A program made the translations under genes and the position numbers. From the NCBI GenBank assembly GCA_039198065.1, contig JBCCTU010000012.1, positions 1 to 64,000 of the forward strand: 64,000 bases of DNA, given 5' to 3'. Positions 56,413 to 64,000 of this stretch are shown here, piece by piece. Each line of letters opens with the position of its first letter. The stretch's first letter is position 1. Under the pieces are notes generated by a model that saw only the letters and a program-made list of their open reading frames with translations, ran no database searches and was not told where the DNA came from. The stretch is from CALHVX01 sp039198065 (GTDB lineage Bacteria; Pseudomonadota; Gammaproteobacteria; Pseudomonadales; Azotimanducaceae).

Positions 56413-57561
56413 ATGGGGATTCGACTCTGTATCTGCATCGCAGCGCTGCTGGGCGCCGCCAGCAGCATGCAGGCCCTCGCGGTCGGTTGTACCGATCGCC
56501 TACCCGGCCGCATCATCGGTCGCGAAGGCACTCTCGAACCGGTGGCTACTTACGCCGACGAGCTGATCGCTGGATCGCTTGCGGCAGCGGCACCGCTGAA
56601 GGATCCGCTCGCCGCCATCTATCGGTTACAGGAGTACCTCTACTCACTGCGACACCCGGAAATCGATAAATCACGCGGGGTTTTTCGCCTGCGTTGTGCA
56701 GGTCGCAGCAAGTACGATCGGCTGCAGTCCGCCATCGACACCCGCATCGATCAGCTCACGGAGACCTACCGCAGCAACCAATGGTTCATCGGCAACGGTG
56801 ACGTCAGCACGCTGCGCGACCCAGCAACGGCACGCACCCAACCCGGCTTGCTGGAGCTGTTGCTGATGACCGATCGCTACGATGATTTCGAGCGCGAGGC
56901 GACCGCCTTTCTCACCAGTGACGCCGCACTGAACGATCGCACCGCGCCTAAATTGTTCGAACGCATCGAGATCATGATCCAGCACCGGCAACGCGAGCTG
57001 GCTGGTTACCGGGAGAACTACGAAACCTTAGGCCAATCCCTCGTCGGCCTGACAACCCGGGAGTCGCAAGGGATCACTCGGCTACCAGGCCTTGCAGAAC
57101 GAATCTCTGCGCTTCGCACACAGCACGTCGCGCACTGGCTCAGCAAGGAAGCCGAAAGTTTCGAGGTGGTGCGGGCAGCCGCGCCGCGCAGCACTGCCCT
57201 CTTTGATCTGGGTTTGGAGCTCGAAACCGCTCGCACGCAGCTCCGCAACGCGATGCGCGTGGCCGGTACCGAAGATGACGCACGACTTAAAGCGTTAGCC
57301 CGCGACCGCGCAAATGCGCTGCTCACGCTGGAGCGACCAGGTGACGCGGCGGAGTACTTTGAGCTGGCCGGACTACGTGAGCAAGCGGAGCAGGCTCAGG
57401 CAGACGCCCAGAACCGTGCCGAGCGGCAATCGGAGCGCCTGCAGCAGGCTGCGGAGGAGACTCTCCTGGAGCTCCAAAAAACTGACGCGGAACGCGCTGC
57501 CTTTAATCAGGAAACCGACGCCCTCGCCGATGAGCTGGGTATTGATTTAGACGACTTCTGA
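56413..57561 (+). CDS. Unrecognised secreted helical protein
   Basis: I do not recognise this 382-residue protein. Residues 1-22 look like a signal peptide (hydrophobic, ending QALA). Two cysteines follow closely in the mature part (VGCTDRL and RLRCAGR). The middle is helical without a known motif. The C-terminal 110 residues are strongly alpha-helical and charged, with a long Glu/Gln/Arg-rich coiled coil (LREQAEQAQADAQNRAER), and the acidic end is ELGIDLDDF. It lies 13 bases after the DUF4412 gene and 70 before the hybrid kinase gene, so the three may form one transcript with a sensory or envelope role. Confidence 0.75.
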   Translation: MGIRLCICIAALLGAASSMQALAVGCTDRLPGRIIGREGTLEPVATYADELIAGSLAAAAPLKDPLAAIYRLQEYLYSLRHPEIDKSRGVFRLRCAGRSKYDRLQSAIDTRIDQLTETYRSNQWFIGNGDVSTLRDPATARTQPGLLELLLMTDRYDDFEREATAFLTSDAALNDRTAPKLFERIEIMIQHRQRELAGYRENYETLGQSLVGLTTRESQGITRLPGLAERISALRTQHVAHWLSKEAESFEVVRAAAPRSTALFDLGLELETARTQLRNAMRVAGTEDDARLKALARDRANALLTLERPGDAAEYFELAGLREQAEQAQADAQNRAERQSERLQQAAEETLLELQKTDAERAAFNQETDALADELGIDLDDF

Positions 57562-57631
57562 CCCGCGCAGAGCGTTTTTTCCTTAGCTAGGCTTACAGGA
57601 CCGCATCTTCCTTTAAAGCCAGGCGCCATCC

Positions 57632-60053
<2,422 letters not shown>

Positions 60054-60061
<8 letters not shown>

Positions 60062-60854
60062 AACCGAGCAGGTCCTCCATACTGTAGAGCCCCGGCGGCT
60101 GCCGACACACGTAAGCCGCGGCGCGTAGCGCACCAATCGCAAAGTTGTCACGGCTGGTTGCGCGGTGGGTGAGCTCTAGCCGCTCGCCAGTACCGGCAAA
60201 CAACACGGTATGCTCACCGACGATGTCGCCGGCTCGGACGGTGGCAAATCCAATGGTCTTATCGTCTCGCGCACCGGTCTGGCCCTGGCGACCGTAGACG
60301 GCGTCGGTATCCAGGTTCCGACCGAGCCGATCGGCAAGGATCTGCCCCAGACGCACGGCGGTCCCCGATGGCGCGTCGATTTTGTTACGGTGATGCGCCT
60401 CGAGCAGTTCGACATCCGTCGCATCGCCAATGGCGTCCGCCGCGATTCGAACAAGCTGAAACAACAGGTTTACGCCGACGCTCATGTTCGGCGCCTGAAG
60501 TACGGCCAGCCGAGTGGCTGCCTGTTCGATGCGCCGCTGCTGCTCAGAGGTGAATCCCGTAGTGCCGAGCACGACTGCCGTACCCGCCGCTTCCGCCGCC
60601 TCAAGCAACGCAATGGTCCCCGCGGGAACGGTAAAGTCGATCACGCAATCGGAGCCGGCGCAGCCAGCTGCGAGATCCGCCGTTATGGGAACGCCCAGCG
60701 ACCCAACGCCGGCACAGTCTCCGGCATCCCGGCCGAGCGCTTCTGACTGCGCGTGTTCCATCGCGGCGCTGAGCTGCGCATCCCGTGCGTCGGCAAGGCG
60801 CTGGATCAGCGTTCGACCCATGCGCCCAGTGGCGCCCGTGACGGCGATGCGCAT
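60054..60854 (-). CDS. dapB: 4-hydroxy-tetrahydrodipicolinate reductase
   Basis: Second dedicated step of lysine and diaminopimelate synthesis, using NAD(P)H. The 266-residue protein has the nucleotide loop GATGRMG, DFTVPAG, GTTGF and the catalytic block EAHHRNKIDAPSGTA. Its ATG overlaps the dnaJ stop by one base, giving dnaK-dnaJ-dapB on one strand, as remembered from Pseudomonas. Downstream it meets the hybrid kinase gene tail to tail; carA, expected next, has been displaced. Confidence 0.97.
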
Positions 60855-61996
60855 CAGGACTTGAGGCCGTCGAAGAAGTCCTTCACGCCCTTAAACCAGC
60901 TGGTCTCCTGGGGTGAGTGCTTGCCCTTGCTACTGGCAAGACTGTCTTTGAACTCTCGCAGCAGCTTTTTCTGTTTTTCGGTCAGGTTCACCGGGGTTTC
61001 GACACTGACCCGACACAACAGGTCACCAACCCCACCACCGCGAACCGGCGTGACCCCCTTTCCGCGCAGTCGGAACAGCTTGCCGCTTTGCGTTTCGGCG
61101 GGGATTTTCAACCGCACACGCCCGTCCAGGGTCGGCACTTCGAGCTCCCCGCCAAGCGCTGCGTCAGCAAAGGAAATGGGTACCTCGCAGTAGAGGTTGC
61201 GCCCGTCGCGCTCGAAGATCGGATGCTCGCGGACTTCGACCTGAACGTACAGATCTCCGGGAGGCCCCCCGGCGGGGCCAGCTTCACCTTCGCCGGTAAG
61301 ACGAATGCGGTCACCGGTATCAACACCGGGCGGTATGCGCACCGACAGCGTCTTCATCTTTTCCACGCGGCCCGCGCCGCCGCAGTTGCGGCACGGATCG
61401 GTGATGATTTCCCCGGTCCCGCGACATCGCGGACAGGTCTGCTGTAACGAAAAGAACCCCTGGGCGACGCGAATCTGCCCGGTTCCACCGCAGTCGGGGC
61501 ACGTGTGCTTGCTGGTGCCGGGCTTGGCGCCACTGCCATCACAGACTTCGCAGATGCCAAGCACGGGCACACGGATCTCTACCGTGTCACCCCCAACGGC
61601 CTGTTCCAAATCGAGTTCGAGGCCGTAACGCAAATCGGCGCCGCGGCGAACGCGCGAGCCGCCATTCCCGCGTCCGCCACCAAAGATGTCACCGAACACA
61701 TCGCCAAAGATGTCGCTGAAGGCCGCCCCACCGGCACCAAAACCCCCAGCACCGGCCCCGGCTGCGTTCGGGTCTACCCCCGCATGGCCGAAGCGATCAT
61801 AGGCTTCACGCTTTTCAGCATCCGACAGGATCTCATAGGCCTCGCTCGCTTCTTTAAACTTGGCGTCGGCCTCTTCGTCATCCGGATTGCGATCCGGATG
61901 GAACTTCATCGCCAGCCGTCGGTACGCCTTTTTGATGTCCCCGGCGTCCGCACTCTTGCTGACGCCGAGCACCTCGTAGTAGTCGCGTTTCGACAT
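60854..61996 (-). CDS. dnaJ: Chaperone protein DnaJ
   Basis: Hsp40 co-chaperone that delivers substrates to DnaK and stimulates its ATPase. The 380-residue protein has the J domain with HPD in MKFHPDRNPDD, a Gly-rich region (about 75-115), four CxxCxGxG zinc motifs (CEVCDGSG, CPDCGGTG, CPRCRGTG, CRNCGGAG) and the C-terminal peptide-binding domains. It is a type I DnaJ of normal length. It follows dnaK by 18 bases and shares its stop with the dapB start. Confidence 0.98.
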   Translation of the reverse strand: MSKRDYYEVLGVSKSADAGDIKKAYRRLAMKFHPDRNPDDEEADAKFKEASEAYEILSDAEKREAYDRFGHAGVDPNAAGAGAGGFGAGGAAFSDIFGDVFGDIFGGGRGNGGSRVRRGADLRYGLELDLEQAVGGDTVEIRVPVLGICEVCDGSGAKPGTSKHTCPDCGGTGQIRVAQGFFSLQQTCPRCRGTGEIITDPCRNCGGAGRVEKMKTLSVRIPPGVDTGDRIRLTGEGEAGPAGGPPGDLYVQVEVREHPIFERDGRNLYCEVPISFADAALGGELEVPTLDGRVRLKIPAETQSGKLFRLRGKGVTPVRGGGVGDLLCRVSVETPVNLTEKQKKLLREFKDSLASSKGKHSPQETSWFKGVKDFFDGLKS

Positions 61997-62014
61997 GCTG
62001 GTTTAGCACCTCAC

Positions 62015-63964
62015 TCAATTACTGTTGGCTTTCGGGTCGTCCCGCACTTCCTCGAACTCTGCGTCGACCGTGTTGCCGTCGTCGGTACCGCCATCTTCCG
62101 ATCCCGCGCCGGCCGCCGCCGTCGGGTCGATGCCTGCAGCGTCCGCAGCATCGGCGTACATCTTCTGCGCAAGCGTTGCCGACGCTTCAGACAGCGCCTG
62201 CATCTTGGCCTCGATGGCCTCTTTGTCGTCGCCCTTGAGCGCTTCTTCGAGGTCCTTGGCCGCGGCTTCGATCGCGTCTTTCTCTTCCTGCGTCGCCTTA
62301 TCTCCTGCGTCGGTTACCGCCTTACGCGCACCGTGCACGAGACCGTCGGCCTGATTACGCAGGGATACCATCTCTTCGAACTTCTGGTCTTCGGCCGAAT
62401 GCGCTTCGGCATCACGCACCATCTTTTCGATCTCGTCTTCCGACAGGCCGCTCGATGCCTTGATGACGATGGACTGCTCCTTGCCGGTCGCTTTGTCCTT
62501 CGCAGACACGTTGAGGATGCCGTTCGCATCGATATCGAAGCTGACCTCAATCTGCGGCATGCCGCGCGGTGCTGGCGGAATATCCGCCAGGTCAAAGCGT
62601 CCGAGCGACTTATTCTGAGCCGCTTGTTTACGCTCGCCCTGAAGCACGTGAATGGTAACCGCCGTCTGGTTGTCGTCCGCCGTCGAGAAGACCTGCTGCT
62701 TCTTCGTCGGGATCGTCGTGTTCTTTTCGATCAACGCGCTCATGACACCGCCCAGCGTCTCGATACCGAGCGACAGCGGCGTGACGTCGAGGAGCAGTAC
62801 GTCTTTCACGTCCCCGGCGAGTACAGCGGCCTGAATAGCGGCACCCATGGCGACGGCCTCATCCGGGTTAACATCCCGCCGCGGCTCGGCGTTGAAGAAG
62901 CCCTTCACGCGCTCCTGCACCTGCGGCATACGGGTTTGGCCACCCACGAGGATGACGTCGTCAATCTCTGACAGCTTGACGCCGGCGTCTTCAAGGGCGA
63001 TACGGCAGGGTTCGAGGGTTCGTTCCACCAGATCTTCAACCAGCGACTCGAGCTTCGCTCGGGTCAGCTTCATAACCAGGTGCTTCGGTCCACTGGCGTC
63101 TGCCGTGATGTAGGGGAGATTGACCTCCGTCTGCTGGCTGGAAGACAGCTCGATCTTGGCCTTCTCCGCCGCTTCTTTCAGACGCTGGAGCGCCAGCGGG
63201 TCGTTGTGCAGGTCAACGCCGTTTTCCTTTTTAAACTCGTCGGCGAGGTAGTCGATGACCCGTAGGTCGAAGTCTTCACCACCAAGGAACGTGTCGCCAT
63301 TCGTCGACAGCACCTCGAATTGGTGCTCGCCGTCGATCTCGGCGATTTCAATAACCGACACGTCGAAGGTACCGCCCCCGAGATCGTAGACGACGACCTT
63401 GGCATCACCGCGCTTCTTGTCGAGCCCATAAGCCAATGCTGCGGCCGTCGGCTCGTTGATGATGCGCTTGACGTCGAGGCCAGCAATCTTGCCTGCATCC
63501 TTGGTTGCCTGACGCTGGGAGTCGTCGAAGTACGCGGGGACCGTGATCACTGCTTCAGTGACCTCTTCTCCGAGATACTCTTCGGCGGTCTTCTTCATCT
63601 TTTTAAGCACTTCCGCCGAGATCTGCGGCGGTGCGAGCTTGTCGCCTTTGACGCTTACCCAGGCATCGCCGTTGTCCGCCTTGACGATCTCGTAAGGGAC
63701 CATCTTGATGTCTTTCTGGACTACGTCGCTGTCGAACTTACGGCCGATGAGCCGCTTGACCGCAAACAGGGTGTTGGTCGGATTCGTGACCGCCTGTCGC
63801 TTGGCACTCTGACCAACGAGGATCTCGCCATCTTCCGTGTATGCAATGATCGACGGCGTCGTTCGATCACCTTCCGAGTTCTCAATGACCTTGGCGTCCG
63901 AACCTTCCAGCACGGCGACGCAGGAATTGGTTGTACCGAGATCGATACCGATAATCTTGCCCAT
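62015..63964 (-). CDS. dnaK: Chaperone protein DnaK (Hsp70)
   Basis: ATP-driven Hsp70 chaperone. The 649-residue protein begins MGKIIGIDLGTTNSCVAV, has the phosphate and adenosine signatures YDLGGGTFDVS and LVGGQTRMPQVQ, the substrate-binding domain from about residue 390 (LLLDVTPLSLGIET), the helical lid and a disordered acidic C terminus. A GGAGAA Shine-Dalgarno precedes the ATG. The 36 bases beyond it to the window end carry no complete feature; grpE, its usual upstream gene, would be outside. Confidence 0.99.
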   Translation of the reverse strand: MGKIIGIDLGTTNSCVAVLEGSDAKVIENSEGDRTTPSIIAYTEDGEILVGQSAKRQAVTNPTNTLFAVKRLIGRKFDSDVVQKDIKMVPYEIVKADNGDAWVSVKGDKLAPPQISAEVLKKMKKTAEEYLGEEVTEAVITVPAYFDDSQRQATKDAGKIAGLDVKRIINEPTAAALAYGLDKKRGDAKVVVYDLGGGTFDVSVIEIAEIDGEHQFEVLSTNGDTFLGGEDFDLRVIDYLADEFKKENGVDLHNDPLALQRLKEAAEKAKIELSSSQQTEVNLPYITADASGPKHLVMKLTRAKLESLVEDLVERTLEPCRIALEDAGVKLSEIDDVILVGGQTRMPQVQERVKGFFNAEPRRDVNPDEAVAMGAAIQAAVLAGDVKDVLLLDVTPLSLGIETLGGVMSALIEKNTTIPTKKQQVFSTADDNQTAVTIHVLQGERKQAAQNKSLGRFDLADIPPAPRGMPQIEVSFDIDANGILNVSAKDKATGKEQSIVIKASSGLSEDEIEKMVRDAEAHSAEDQKFEEMVSLRNQADGLVHGARKAVTDAGDKATQEEKDAIEAAAKDLEEALKGDDKEAIEAKMQALSEASATLAQKMYADAADAAGIDPTAAAGAGSEDGGTDDGNTVDAEFEEVRDDPKANSN

Positions 63965-64000
63965 GGCTGTTCTCCGTCAGTGGCGCGAGCCCGGTCCAAA

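Noticed and set aside
61505..62971. 488-residue plus-strand frame antisense to dnaJ/dnaK
   Set aside because: Antisense shadow; dnaK antisense frames are a well-known artefact.

Overview
The window is a compact, GC-rich chromosomal segment from a gammaproteobacterium. It opens inside a 16S rRNA gene (minus strand) and carries about 49 protein genes, nearly all recognisable housekeeping genes, with no insertion sequence, prophage or CRISPR array. The 16S signature regions, an E. coli-type tyrS, ErpA, AnmK, DksA/GluQ, TamA/TamB and the gene order all point to Gammaproteobacteria. Recalled from general knowledge and not searched, the order tyrS-M23 peptidase-anmK-erpA-bactofilin-DUF6776 and the order aminotransferase-dksA-gluQ-[cbrB position]-pcnB-panC-pgi-acs ... 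pnp-rpsO-truB-rbfA-infB-nusA-rimP-tRNA-secG-tpiA-glmM-folP-ftsH-rlmE-yhbY ... greA-carB-carA ... dapB-dnaJ-dnaK resemble two separate Pseudomonas regions that sit side by side here. A finer taxonomic call is not supported.

Layout. 1-2.8 kb: the 5' part of an rrn operon with a strong promoter, preceded by tyrS. 3.1-7.4 kb: cell-wall genes (MepM-like endopeptidase, anmK with an apparent CTG start) facing an erpA/bactofilin/DUF6776 operon. 7.6-12.1 kb: ClC channel, HemJ, HemL and an adenosine-kinase-like PfkB protein. 12.1-16.5 kb: aminotransferase, dksA preceded by a broken Lys/Ala-rich extension, gluQ, and a sigma-54-activator-like regulator that has lost its ATPase and sigma-54-contact residues. 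16.5-22.9 kb: pcnB, a deoxynucleoside kinase, a divergent PanC, pgi and acs. 22.9-27.4 kb: a cassette of class IV aminotransferase, APC permease and class III aminotransferase, ended by a triplicated 20-bp mini-terminator, then a DUF2306 membrane protein.

27.4-42.7 kb (minus strand): the transcription/translation cluster pnp, rpsO, truB, rbfA, infB, nusA, rimP, an initiator tRNA and tRNA-Leu(GAG), then secG, tpiA, glmM, folP, ftsH. rlmE and yhbY are divergent at 43-44 kb. 44-54.5 kb (minus): tamB, tamA, greA, carB, carA. 54.7-60.1 kb: a block not expected between carA and dapB, made of a membrane protein, a DUF4412 secreted protein, an unrecognised secreted coiled-coil protein and a hybrid histidine kinase. 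60.1-64 kb: dapB, dnaJ, dnaK (minus).

No clear new defence or mobile system is visible. The points most worth a second look are the degenerate CbrB-like regulator, the divergent PanC without panB or folK beside it, the aminotransferase/permease cassette, the carA-dapB insertion block, a terminator-bounded gene-free interval before rimP, and the U1-U72 initiator tRNA.
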